Source of the DNA: Candidatus Nomurabacteria bacterium
Lineage (GTDB): Bacteria > Patescibacteriota > Minisyncoccia > Phycocordibacterales > UBA9973
Direction: 5' to 3'
DNA length: 34,053 nucleotides
NCBI GenBank assembly: GCA_943350045.1
Contig: CALQZW010000004.1
Span: forward strand, 1 to 34,053
A model generated the notes under the pieces. That model saw only the letters and a list, made by a program, of their open reading frames with translations, did not search any database and had not been told where the DNA came from. The translations under genes were made by a program, and so were the position numbers. This document shows, in pieces, positions 22,630 through 29,312 of this stretch. Each line of letters starts with the position of its first letter. Within the stretch, counting starts at the first letter, position 1.

Positions 22630-24159
22630 ATGAGTACATTTATTATAGTTTTGCTCTTGCTTGGAGCCTTAGTTTCTGGAACAGCAGCCGGTTACTACTT
22701 GCGACGTGTTGTTGCCCTCGGACAGCGTCGCTCGATTGAAATAGATATCAAGCAAATGCTTGTTGCTGCAAAGGAAGAAGCCCAGAAAATTACTGAAGAA
22801 GCTAACCGAAAGGCCGAAGACAAAGAGCGTGAAGTGCGCGAAAACGAGCGTGCAAAGACAAGTGCGAACAAGAAGACAGAAGACCGCCTTATAAAAAAAG
22901 AAGAACTCCTCGACGAGCGTCAGCGCGAAATCGACAAGGAAACTGAAATACAGAAGGCAAAAATTGAAGAAATAAAGAGAATTAAGGAACGCGCAGACAC
23001 AATGCTTGCCGAGCGCACAGTTGCCCTTCAAAAGACTGCTGGACTGACTCGCGACGACGCAAAAGCCGAACTTGTTCGAGAAATCGAAAAAGAGAACGAG
23101 GAAGACCTCATGATTCGCATGCAGAAGCTCGAGCAAGACTCACAGGAGCGTTTTGACCGCCGAGCTAAGGAAATACTCGCAACTGCTATTCAACGCCTCG
23201 CCTCAAGCACTGCAAGTCAAATCATGACTACGAACGTGGCGATTCCTTCCGACGATATAAAAGGAAAGATTATCGGAAAAGAAGGTCGCAACATTCGTGC
23301 ATTTGAACGTGCCGCTGGAGTTGAGCTCATCGTAGACGAGACACCAGGTGCTATCGTCATCTCTGCATTTGACCCAGTACGCCGACAGATTGCTCGCGTC
23401 GCACTCGAAAACTTGATTCTCGACGGACGCATTCAACCAGCCAAGATTGAAGAAATGGTTGAAAAGGCAAAAGAAGACATTAACAAGATCATTAAAGAAA
23501 AAGGAGAGCAGGCAGTGTACGAGTGTGGAATCTTTAACTTCGACCCACGTATCATTGCAATCCTTGGACGTCTCTACTTCCGTACAAGTTATGGACAGAA
23601 CGTTCTCCAGCATTCTATCGAAATGACGCATATTGCAGGAATGCTTGCAGAGGAGCTCGGAGCGGACGTTCAGATTGCCAAGCAGGGAGCGTTGGTTCAC
23701 GACATTGGAAAGGCACTCGACCATGAAGTACAAGGTACTCATATCGAAATCGGAATGCGTATTCTTCAGAAGTTTGGAGCTGACCCACGAGTCATCACTG
23801 CAATGAAGAGTCATCACGACGACTACCCTCATGAATCTATCGAAGCCGTCATTGTGCAGACAGCCGACAACATTTCAGGAGGTCGTCCAGGAGCACGCCG
23901 AGATTCAGTTGAAAACTACCTCAAGCGTTTAGCCGAGCTTGAAGCTCTCGTGAACGCCTTCCCTTCTATTGAAAAATCATACGCACTTTCTGCAGGACGC
24001 GAGATTCGTATCTTTGTTACTCCAGAGAAAATTAGCGATGTAGAAGCCAAAGAAATGGCTCGCGAAATTGCAAAGAAGATCGAGTCAGAACTCAAATACC
24101 CAGGTGAAATAAAGGTTACAATGATTCGTGAGACCAGAGTGATAGAATACGCGAGATAA
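22630..24159 (+). CDS. rny: Ribonuclease Y
   Basis: RNase Y is a membrane-anchored endoribonuclease that starts mRNA decay in many bacteria lacking RNase E. The 509-residue product has an N-terminal transmembrane helix (about residues 4-22), a long charged coiled coil (about 30-180), a KH domain with I-I-G-K-E-G-R-N-I near residue 215, and an HD domain with the metal motif V-H-D-I-G-K-A near residue 355 preceded by Q-H-S-I-E. This is the standard order and length. It has its own promoter after the clpP terminator. pnp at the right end of the window would supply the 3' exonuclease partner. Confidence 0.97.
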   Translation: MSTFIIVLLLLGALVSGTAAGYYLRRVVALGQRRSIEIDIKQMLVAAKEEAQKITEEANRKAEDKEREVRENERAKTSANKKTEDRLIKKEELLDERQREIDKETEIQKAKIEEIKRIKERADTMLAERTVALQKTAGLTRDDAKAELVREIEKENEEDLMIRMQKLEQDSQERFDRRAKEILATAIQRLASSTASQIMTTNVAIPSDDIKGKIIGKEGRNIRAFERAAGVELIVDETPGAIVISAFDPVRRQIARVALENLILDGRIQPAKIEEMVEKAKEDINKIIKEKGEQAVYECGIFNFDPRIIAILGRLYFRTSYGQNVLQHSIEMTHIAGMLAEELGADVQIAKQGALVHDIGKALDHEVQGTHIEIGMRILQKFGADPRVITAMKSHHDDYPHESIEAVIVQTADNISGGRPGARRDSVENYLKRLAELEALVNAFPSIEKSYALSAGREIRIFVTPEKISDVEAKEMAREIAKKIESELKYPGEIKVTMIRETRVIEYAR

Positions 24160-24203
24160 TCGTTATTTTCATTAGGCAATATAATCACGTAGCTGTATAG
24201 AGC

Positions 24204-24234
24204 AAAAATCCCCTTATTTTATAAGGGGATTTTT
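24204..24234 (+). terminator. Terminator after rny
   Basis: AAAAATCCCCTTAT-ttt-ATAAGGGGATTTTT, perfect stem with T-run, 45 bp past the rny stop. Confidence 0.92.
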
Positions 24235-24262
24235 CTATGTCCGGAAATAACCCTTTAAAACA

Positions 24263-24290
24263 TTGCTTATTTTAATGGGCTCGCTATACT
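24263..24290 (+). promoter_or_regulatory. Promoter of the HU gene
   Basis: TTGCTT (24263-24268), 16 bp, TATACT (24285-24290). The leader is about 105 nt and ends in a large hairpin. Confidence 0.5.
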
Positions 24291-24353
24291 TATTATAGCT
24301 TTATAGCGCTTGCTTAAAGCTCTAGAGCATTTACTAACAAAGTCGACTTAGCT

Positions 24354-24392
24354 TTGATCTATATATAACACGGTGTGTTATCGGTAGATCAA
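24354..24392 (+). promoter_or_regulatory. Two-tier hairpin just before the HU start codon
   Basis: TTGATCTA pairs with TAGATCAA (8 bp). After a 4-nt internal loop on each side, TAACAC pairs with GTGTTA. The structure ends 8 nt before the ATG, where a ribosome site would be. It could be a translational operator or an HU-binding structure. Confidence 0.55.
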
Positions 24393-24400
24393 CCAATCCT

Positions 24401-24673
24401 ATGAACAAAGCAGCCCTCGTTGACTGGGTACATGGAAAGATTGGCGGTACTAAAGTACAGGCTGAAGAAGTTGTTGACGGCATGATTGAGGCCATCACTA
24501 CTACTCTCAAGAAGGGTGGTGAGGTATCAATTGCAGGCCTCGGTATCTTCTCAGTGAAGGCTCGTGCTGCACGTATGGCTCGCAATCCTAAGACAGGAGA
24601 GCAGGTCAAAGTGCCAGCAACGAACGTACCAAAGTTCCGCGCAGCAAAGGCGCTCAAGGATGCAGTGAAGTAA
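24401..24673 (+). CDS. DNA-binding protein HU
   Basis: HU is a small dimeric nucleoid protein that bends DNA. The 90-residue product has M-N-K-A-A-L-V in the first helix, the I-A-G-L-G-I-F-S-V hydrophobic core, and the DNA-contacting arm R-A-A-R-M-A-R-N-P-K-T-G-E, where the Arg-Asn-Pro tip is conserved, then V-P-A-T-N-V-P-K-F-R-A-A-K-A-L-K. It is full length, monocistronic, with its own promoter, a structured leader and a terminator. Confidence 0.96.
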   Translation: MNKAALVDWVHGKIGGTKVQAEEVVDGMIEAITTTLKKGGEVSIAGLGIFSVKARAARMARNPKTGEQVKVPATNVPKFRAAKALKDAVK

Positions 24674-24702
24674 TTCACTACCCCTCGACGTCTCCTACAG
24701 AA

Positions 24703-24737
24703 AAGCCCTCGGTTGCCTATCAGCCAAGGGTTTTTCT
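24703..24737 (+). terminator. Terminator after the HU gene
   Basis: AAGCCCTCGGTTG-cctat-CAGCCAAGGGTTTTTC. The stem needs G-U pairs, so it works best as RNA on the plus strand. Confidence 0.75.
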
Positions 24738-24761
24738 TTTGTCTCTCTAAACCAGAATAAT

Positions 24762-24800
24762 AAACAAAAGCACTTAGAGAGAATCTAAGTGCTTTTGTTT
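24762..24800 (-). terminator. Terminator of the tRNA-Pro/ORF/tRNA-Gly unit
   Basis: AAACAAAAGCACTTAGA-gagaa-TCTAAGTGCTTTTGTTT, a perfect 17-bp stem just beyond tRNA-Gly(UCC) on the minus strand. It could also stop readthrough from the HU gene. Confidence 0.88.
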
Positions 24801-24805
24801 TTCTT

Positions 24806-24879
24806 TGGTGCGGGATAGCGGAGTCGAACCGCTCACCACAGTTTGGAAAACTGTTGTTTTACCGATAAACTAATCCCGC
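24806..24879 (-). tRNA. tRNA-Gly (anticodon UCC), CCA encoded
   Basis: On the minus strand the acceptor GCGGGAT pairs with ATCCCGC and the T-arm has GGTTCGACTCC. The anticodon stem ACAGT/ACTGT holds the loop TTTCCAA, so the anticodon is UCC, reading GGA. The discriminator is A73, followed by an encoded CCA. The D-arm holds TCGGTAA with G18-G19. Confidence 0.95.
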
Positions 24880-24914
24880 ATATGTGCACGAGAGCCATGC
24901 ACGGCTTTTGCCAT

Positions 24915-24995
24915 TTAGCGATGGCGAAGAGAAACCTGCTTCTTTGTGACTTTCTTTGCGTGTTTCTTAAGAGCAACCTTCTTCTTTTTGTTCAT
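24915..24995 (-). CDS. 26-residue Lys-rich small protein between two tRNA genes
   Basis: An ATG at 24995 on the minus strand opens MNKKKKVALKKHAKKVTKKQ and runs six more residues to TAA. Eleven of 26 residues are Lys. GATACT lies 6 nt before the ATG, the same geometry as other likely leaderless genes in this window. It is too short for the ORF track. The composition is like tiny ribosome-associated proteins (for example the bS22/AURKAIP1 or bTHX type), but I cannot assign a family. The position between tRNA-Pro and tRNA-Gly on the same strand fits a translation role. Confidence 0.55.
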   Translation of the reverse strand: MNKKKKVALKKHAKKVTKKQVSLRHR

Positions 24996-25044
24996 ATAGC
25001 GAGTATCTTAACAGATTTTATAAAAATAGTCGAGTCGCAGTTGG

Positions 25045-25118
25045 TGGTCGGGGTGCCGGGAATCGAACCCGGCCCTCATGTTCCCAAAACATGTATACTA
25101 CCGATATACTACACCCCG
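25045..25118 (-). tRNA. tRNA-Pro (anticodon UGG), CCA encoded
   Basis: The acceptor CGGGGTG pairs with CACCCCG, giving the C1-G72 pair typical of bacterial tRNA-Pro. The anticodon stem CATGT/ACATG holds the loop TTTGGGA, so the anticodon is UGG. The T-arm has GGTTCGATTCC. A73 is followed by an encoded CCA. Confidence 0.95.
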
Positions 25119-25137
25119 AGGCGTAAGCACGTGATGT

Positions 25138-25174
25138 ACTATAGCAGATTATAGTACATAAAGACAACTGGCAA
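25138..25174 (-). promoter_or_regulatory. Candidate promoter(s) of the tRNA-Pro unit
   Basis: TTGCCA (25174-25169) and TATAAT (25153-25148) are 15 bp apart on the minus strand. An alternative is TTGTCT-N18-TATAGT, ending at 25138. The region is back to back with the promoter of the gene at 25214. Confidence 0.4.
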
Positions 25175-25189
25175 GCTTTCTGGTATAGT
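25161..25189 (+). promoter_or_regulatory. Candidate promoter of the orphan gene at 25214
   Basis: AAGACA (25161-25166), 17 bp, TATAGT (25184-25189) with TGG before the -10. The leader is about 18 nt. Confidence 0.4.
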
Positions 25190-25213
25190 CTGGGCAAACA
25201 AAAACCATGCTCT

Positions 25214-25654
25214 ATGCCAAAATGTATAACATTACTCCCTCCAAGTGAGGGATATTCGGGAATCTCGATCACCGAAGGAATCTTGACCTCTCGAAACGAG
25301 GATGAAATACGGTGTATTCCGTTTACGAAAGAGGGTAAGGGAATCGGTGGGAAAAGTGTCCTATTTAGCACACTACACAAGCCGGAAGTCGACAGATTCG
25401 GCTACATTCACGAAGTATTTTACGACAAGGCTACAGATACTCTTCAAAAACCCTACGCGGAAAGCAGTAATGATTTAAGCCTTTTGCTCATTCGTGAAGT
25501 TCTATTTTTTAGAGTAGAACCTGCGGTGGGAACTCTGATACGAAATGTTAGGAGCACCCGTACGAGAGATGGTCTCGTGATCGCGTACCGAGGGTCAAAG
25601 ATCACGCTACGATACCCAAACTTTCGTGAGATTTCATTTCAATTACAATTTTAA
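25214..25654 (+). CDS. Hypothetical protein (orphan), 146 residues
   Basis: I do not recognise this protein. The product is mixed alpha/beta by appearance, rich in charged residues, with no signal peptide or membrane segment. Visible features are L-L-P-P-S-E-G-Y-S-G near the start, a D-R-F-G-Y-I-H-E-V-F-Y-D segment in the middle and a basic C-terminal third ending in a beta-like I-S-F-Q-L-Q-F. It is the only long ORF between two opposed gene groups, has a plausible promoter and ends at a strong terminator, so it is probably real. It lies between a tRNA pair and yraN. Confidence 0.65.
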   Translation: MPKCITLLPPSEGYSGISITEGILTSRNEDEIRCIPFTKEGKGIGGKSVLFSTLHKPEVDRFGYIHEVFYDKATDTLQKPYAESSNDLSLLLIREVLFFRVEPAVGTLIRNVRSTRTRDGLVIAYRGSKITLRYPNFREISFQLQF

Positions 25655-25659
25655 ACACA

Positions 25660-25690
25660 ACAGGCAGAACAATACTATTGTTCTGCCTGT
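25660..25690. terminator. Bidirectional terminator between the orphan gene and yraN
   Basis: ACAGGCAGAACAATA-c-TATTGTTCTGCCTGT, an almost perfect palindrome of 31 bp, 5 bp from each stop codon. Confidence 0.88.
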
Positions 25691-25694
25691 ATTT

Positions 25695-26075
25695 CTATAC
25701 AATACAATTCTCTATTACAGAGACTCGTGCGAGTCGAGTCTTCATGTCGAGATGCACAATAGCAAGATCGCACTGCCATGACTCCCCTTTTGCATGATCA
25801 AGCAAATACTGCACAATTACCTTGCGAATCTTTATACGTTTTCGTACGTGCATGTTTTCCCCAGGTTCGATTCCTGCAATACTTGAGACTCGTTTCGACT
25901 TTACTTCGATGAAATATAATACCTCGTCTTTGCGTGCGACTATGTCAATTTCTCCAACTGGCTTTGTATAATTGCGTTCGACAATTTCATACCCCTTATT
26001 CTTGTAATACTTTTCTGCGACGCTCTCGCCCAACTCCCCCATTTTTTGTTGTTTGGATGTGAATTTTTTTGGCAT
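25695..26075 (-). CDS. UPF0102/YraN-family nuclease-like protein
   Basis: The 126-residue product has the family layout: G-E-L-G-E-S-V-A-E-K-Y near the start, N-Y-T-K-P-V-G-E-I-D-I-V-A, then Y-F-I-E-V-K-S-K-R, and a C-terminal C-D-L-A-I-V-H-L-D. The E-I-D...E-V-K pattern is the PD-(D/E)XK-type catalytic core seen in Holliday-junction resolvase-like folds. The true substrate of YraN is not well established. AGGAAG lies 7 nt before the ATG, one of the few clear Shine-Dalgarno sequences here. It stands alone, next to a DnaA-box cluster. Confidence 0.92.
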   Translation of the reverse strand: MPKKFTSKQQKMGELGESVAEKYYKNKGYEIVERNYTKPVGEIDIVARKDEVLYFIEVKSKRVSSIAGIEPGENMHVRKRIKIRKVIVQYLLDHAKGESWQCDLAIVHLDMKTRLARVSVIENCIV

Positions 26076-26196
26076 ACTATTACTTCCTAAAAGACAGTAT
26101 GCACTAGTGTGGGTAAAACTTTCCTAAACTCGTGTCCTTAGTAAATCCTTTATTTATATAGGTATTCTTGTTTTCAGAGATGTCAAAATGTGTCCG

Positions 26197-26225
26197 TTAT
26201 ACACATATACACAGAGTTATCCACA
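26197..26225 (+). other. DnaA-box cluster (candidate replication origin or DnaA-binding site)
   Basis: TTATACACA (26197-26205), ATATACACA (26205-26213, one mismatch) and TTATCCACA (26217-26225, perfect consensus) lie in the same direction within 29 bp. An AT-rich stretch (TTTATTTATATAGG) lies 40 bp to the left. The gap 26076-26299 has no gene. Confidence 0.45.
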
Positions 26226-26299
26226 GTTTGTCTGTTTCAGTGAATAACTGTCTTTTTGATTTACGAAGGCGTCCTTAAAGCAGAAAATAGCGAAAATTG

Positions 26300-26372
26300 T
26301 GCACCCGGAGGGATTCGAACCCCCAACCCCTTGGTTCGAAGCCAAGTACTCTATCCATTGAGCTACGGGTGC
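26300..26372 (-). tRNA. tRNA-Arg (anticodon UCG), CCA not encoded
   Basis: The acceptor GCACCCG pairs with CGGGTGC. The D-arm has TAGCTCAATGGATAGAG, and the anticodon stem CTTGG/CCAAG holds the loop CTTCGAA, giving anticodon UCG for CGA. The T-arm has GGTTCGAATCC. A73 is followed by CAA, so CCA must be added by the Cca enzyme. Confidence 0.95.
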
Positions 26373-26384
26373 AGTTGTGCGTTG

Positions 26385-26412
26385 ATTATATCTGAAAGCA
26401 GTAAATAGGCAA
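26385..26412 (-). promoter_or_regulatory. Promoter of tRNA-Arg
   Basis: TTGCCT (26412-26407), 16 bp, TATAAT (26390-26385) on the minus strand. Its -35 lies 3 bp from the -35 of the divergent tRNA-Gly promoter. Confidence 0.6.
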
Positions 26413-26415
26413 CCT

Positions 26416-26444
26416 TTGCAATTTTTTAACGAAAAATGTATAGT
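26416..26444 (+). promoter_or_regulatory. Promoter of tRNA-Gly(GCC)-cca
   Basis: TTGCAA (26416-26421), 17 bp, TATAGT (26439-26444), identical hexamers and spacing to the fusA promoter. GGTAAA-gg-TTTACC follows at the predicted start site. Confidence 0.7.
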
Positions 26445-26464
26445 GGTAAAGGTTTACCAGTGTC

Positions 26465-26535
26465 GCGGTCATGGTTTAGTGGTAGAACACGTCCTTGCCA
26501 AGGATGAGACGGGAGTTCGATTCTCCCTGACCGCA
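26465..26535 (+). tRNA. tRNA-Gly (anticodon GCC), CCA not encoded
   Basis: The acceptor GCGGTCA pairs with TGACCGC. The anticodon stem CGTCC/GGATG holds the loop TTGCCAA, giving anticodon GCC for GGC/GGU. The T-arm has AGTTCGATTCT. The discriminator is A73 and no CCA follows. It lies 49 bp upstream of cca in the same direction. Confidence 0.95.
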
Positions 26536-26584
26536 CAAATTATCATTTTCAAACAGGCGCACGTTGCTCCTGCTTCACTTAAAC

Positions 26585-28093
26585 ATGAATACTGTATCCG
26601 AACTCATATCAAAAGAGAGGATCCCTGCATATGTTACACATGTAACAGAAGCCCTGGAATCTTCTGGATTTGAGGCATATATTGTCGGCGGGTGTGTGAG
26701 AGACCTTATTCTTGGCCGTACGCCGAAGGACTGGGACGTCACAACCAACGCAACTCCAGAGGAGATCATTCCCCTCTTCACAAAAGCTGTATACGAAAAT
26801 ACATTCGGAACAGTGGCTGTTATTGTTCCACATGAAACAGAGGCGGATGTGACATACACAATTGAGGTAACTCCATACCGTAAGGAATCAGGGTACTCAG
26901 ACTCCCGACACCCAGACGCTGTAGAATTTAGTAAAACTATCGACGAAGACCTTTCTCGCCGAGACTTTACCATAAACGCCATGGCATATAGTGTCTCAAA
27001 GAATGTCCTATTGGACATGTATAAAGGACAAGAATCTCTAAAGGACAAGGTAATTACTACTGTCGGCCCAGCAAAGGACAGGTTTGCCGAAGATGCCCTC
27101 CGAATGCTTCGCGCCGTCCGTTTCTCAGCAGAACTTGGCTTTGCTATTTCACATGAAACAAGCGAAGCTATTGTTTCTCAAGCTGATTCTGTCACAAAAC
27201 TCTCAAATGAACGTATTCGGGACGAGTTTTCAAAGATTATCATGTCTCCAAGCCCTGCTCTTGGAATTACTCTCCTTGAGAAATATGGCCTTTTGAAACA
27301 TTTCCTTCCCGAGCTACTCGAAGGACTCGGATGTGAACAGAAGGGTGAGCATATTTATGACGTATATAACCACCTCTTGCATGCTCTCCAGCACGCAGCG
27401 GATAAGGGTTGGTCATTGGAAATCCGGCTCTCTGCCCTATTTCACGACATTGGCAAGCCTCGAACTCGCCGATGGGACGGAACAAAAGCTGGAGGCAAAG
27501 GGAAATATACCTTCTATGGACATGAAGTCGTTGGAGCTCGTATGACTCAAAAGATCCTAGAGCGCCTAAAGTACCCCAAGAAAACAAGCGAGTTGATTGT
27601 TTCACTCGTTCGCCAGCATATGTTCTTCTCAGACACTGAGGCCATTTCCCTCTCTGCAGTACGCAGAGTTGTAGCTAAAGTTGGTAAGGAAAACATCTGG
27701 ACCCTTATGAATATACGTGAATGCGACCGCGTGGGCATGAAAAAAGTAGAGGCTCCGTATCGCCTGCGCAAGTACCACGCTATGATTGACCAAGTACTGC
27801 GCGACCCCATCTCAGTCGGACAGCTTGCTATAGACGGGCAGATTCTAATTAGCGAGTTACACATGAAACCGGGCCCACGAATGGGGTGGATTCTACACGC
27901 TCTCCTTGAAGAAGTTCTAGATAACCCAGAGAAGAACACTCGTGAGTACCTAGACCCCAGAGTCGCAGAACTCAACCTACTCCCAGACATCGAACTCAAG
28001 ACTCTTGGTGAGAAGGCAAAGGAATCCAAGGAATCCCTTGAGGAACAGGAAATATCGAAGTTACACGCGAAACACGGAGTTCAGAAGAAATAG
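26585..28093 (+). CDS. cca: CCA tRNA nucleotidyltransferase with HD domain
   Basis: The enzyme adds or repairs the 3' CCA of tRNAs. The product is 502 residues from the ATG at 26585; the track uses a TTG at 26564. It has the class II nucleotidyltransferase head with Y-I-V-G-G-C-V-R-D near residue 35 and the catalytic D-W-D-V-T, then R-R-D-F-T-I-N-A-M-A and the E-D-A-L-R-M-L-R-A-V-R-F segment. An HD domain follows with L-F-H-D-I-G-K-P near residue 280. It is probably read from the upstream tRNA-Gly promoter. Two tRNAs in this window lack encoded CCA, so the enzyme is essential here. A plain poly(A) polymerase is less likely. Confidence 0.94.
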   Translation: MNTVSELISKERIPAYVTHVTEALESSGFEAYIVGGCVRDLILGRTPKDWDVTTNATPEEIIPLFTKAVYENTFGTVAVIVPHETEADVTYTIEVTPYRKESGYSDSRHPDAVEFSKTIDEDLSRRDFTINAMAYSVSKNVLLDMYKGQESLKDKVITTVGPAKDRFAEDALRMLRAVRFSAELGFAISHETSEAIVSQADSVTKLSNERIRDEFSKIIMSPSPALGITLLEKYGLLKHFLPELLEGLGCEQKGEHIYDVYNHLLHALQHAADKGWSLEIRLSALFHDIGKPRTRRWDGTKAGGKGKYTFYGHEVVGARMTQKILERLKYPKKTSELIVSLVRQHMFFSDTEAISLSAVRRVVAKVGKENIWTLMNIRECDRVGMKKVEAPYRLRKYHAMIDQVLRDPISVGQLAIDGQILISELHMKPGPRMGWILHALLEEVLDNPEKNTREYLDPRVAELNLLPDIELKTLGEKAKESKESLEEQEISKLHAKHGVQKK

Positions 28094-28110
28094 AAAGTAT
28101 CACGTGAAAC

Positions 28111-28145
28111 AACGCCCCGCCCTTATTTATAAGGGCGGGGCGTTT
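28111..28145. terminator. Bidirectional terminator between cca and xth
   Basis: AACGCCCCGCCCTTAT-tt-ATAAGGGCGGGGCGTT, a perfect 16-bp stem between convergent genes. Confidence 0.92.
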
Positions 28146-28164
28146 CATATGTAACAATATGTAG

Positions 28165-28932
28165 CTATTTTACCTCTAGAAGGATTGGACAGTGATCCGA
28201 CCCATACCAGTCAGTCAGAATCTCCGTGCCTGTTACACGTGAAAGAAACTTGGACGATGCGATGAAATAATCGATTCTCCAGCCCACGTTTCGGTCACGA
28301 GCACGGGTAAATTGATCCCAATACGTATAGGCTCCTTCTTTGGTCGGGTAAAAGTGACGAAATACGTCAGTGAATCCCTGAGAAAGAAACTCATCCATCC
28401 AGGCACGTTCCACAGGAAGAAATCCGACATGTTTCTGGTTTTCCTTTGGACGAGCCAGGTCAATCTCTTCGTGAGCCACGTTTACGTCGCCGGTCACAAG
28501 AACAGGGCGTTCTTTGGCAATCTGTGTTACACGTGAAAGAAACGTGTCATAGAATTCGAGTTTATACTGGAGTTTCTCTGGAGCACCGCCTCCATTTGGG
28601 AAATAGCAGTTTACGAAGGTGAAATCCTTATAGTGCAGGATGAGGGTTCGTCCTTGTTCGTCAAAGCGGGGAACTCCGAGGCCGTATTCGACTGACTCTG
28701 GCACTTCTGTTGTATACACGGCAACACCGCTATACCCCTTTTTATATGTTGATGACGCAAAGTATGCCGTGTAACCTGGCAGATTTCGTGCACTCTCAGG
28801 AATCTGTGCCTCATCGGCCTTGGTTTCCTGTAGAGCCAAGATATCTGGCTTATAGGTATCAAAGAGAGGGAAGAACTTGTCGTCACGCAGCGTTGCACGG
28901 ATTCCGTTGGTATTCCATGAAATTATTCTCAT
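28165..28932 (-). CDS. xth: Exodeoxyribonuclease III
   Basis: This enzyme is an AP endonuclease and 3' exonuclease of base-excision repair. From the ATG at 28932 the product has 255 residues and starts with the family N-terminus M-R-I-I-S-W-N-T-N-G-I-R-A; the track adds 15 upstream residues without similarity. Key motifs are L-Q-E-T-K (metal Glu), G-V-A-V-Y, G-D-V-N-V-A-H (Asp/Asn), R-I-D-Y-F and the catalytic S-D-H-C-P-I at the C-terminus. An extended -10 (TGA-TACTAT) lies 11 nt before the ATG. It converges with cca at a shared terminator. Confidence 0.95.
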   Translation of the reverse strand: MRIISWNTNGIRATLRDDKFFPLFDTYKPDILALQETKADEAQIPESARNLPGYTAYFASSTYKKGYSGVAVYTTEVPESVEYGLGVPRFDEQGRTLILHYKDFTFVNCYFPNGGGAPEKLQYKLEFYDTFLSRVTQIAKERPVLVTGDVNVAHEEIDLARPKENQKHVGFLPVERAWMDEFLSQGFTDVFRHFYPTKEGAYTYWDQFTRARDRNVGWRIDYFIASSKFLSRVTGTEILTDWYGSDHCPILLEVK

Positions 28933-28977
28933 ATCTATACGCAATAGTATCACATGAAACGTCTTGACGTATTTCAC

Positions 28978-29283
28978 AGCAAAGCGTAGACTGCCTTGTA
29001 ATTGCAGATCTTTATTTTATTGGCAGATTGTATCGGGAATTGCAGCTATAAAGCCTGTACATCAAACAGGCCGTAGGTATTTTACACGCCGACTCCACGA
29101 AGCGGCATTATATATCTACACATATGCCAGCTAGGGTTTCACTAGAAGTGACCCTACGCGCAAGATCCGATACATCCTTTCCCAATGTAGGCGTACGTGT
29201 AGAATACAGTATGCTCTCCGGCACTGGTTCACTTGGTCGATTTTTTCGATCAAGCAAACACTATTGCGTCCCTTATTTGCTTT
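28978..29283. other. Gene-poor interval with several hairpins
   Basis: About 300 bp without a convincing gene. It holds GCCTGT-acatcaa-ACAGGC, TAGGGT(tt)CACT-aga-AGTGACCCTA, a GCCG/CGGC stem, and CTTGGTCGA-tttt-TCGATCAAG. A perfect TATAAT on the minus strand near 29107-29112 points toward xth. I looked for tmRNA, SRP RNA and RNase P signatures and saw none. An unknown small RNA or a structured xth leader is possible. Confidence 0.35.
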
Positions 29284-29285
29284 AA
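29124..29285 (+). CDS. Doubtful 53-residue ORF
   Basis: An ATG at 29124 opens 53 codons (M-P-A-R-V-S-L-E-V-T...) that end in TAA right at the start of a terminator stem. It has no Shine-Dalgarno, no good -10 and no recognisable motif, and it contains two of the hairpins listed for this interval. The fit to the terminator is the only point in its favour. Confidence 0.2.
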   Translation: MPARVSLEVTLRARSDTSFPNVGVRVEYSMLSGTGSLGRFFRSSKHYCVPYLL

Positions 29286-29311
29286 AGACCTCCTAATCTT
29301 GGGAGGTCTTT
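29284..29311. terminator. Terminator after the methyltransferase gene
   Basis: AAAGACCTCC-taatcttg-GGAGGTCTTT, directly abutting the methyltransferase stop. Short T-runs are present on the plus side. Confidence 0.8.
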
Positions 29312-29312
29312 G

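Noticed and set aside
28231-28539. Repeated GTTACACGTGAAAGAAAC within xth
   Set aside because: Both copies encode the peptide F-L-S-R-V-T in frame, so they look like chance reuse of codons and not a regulatory repeat.
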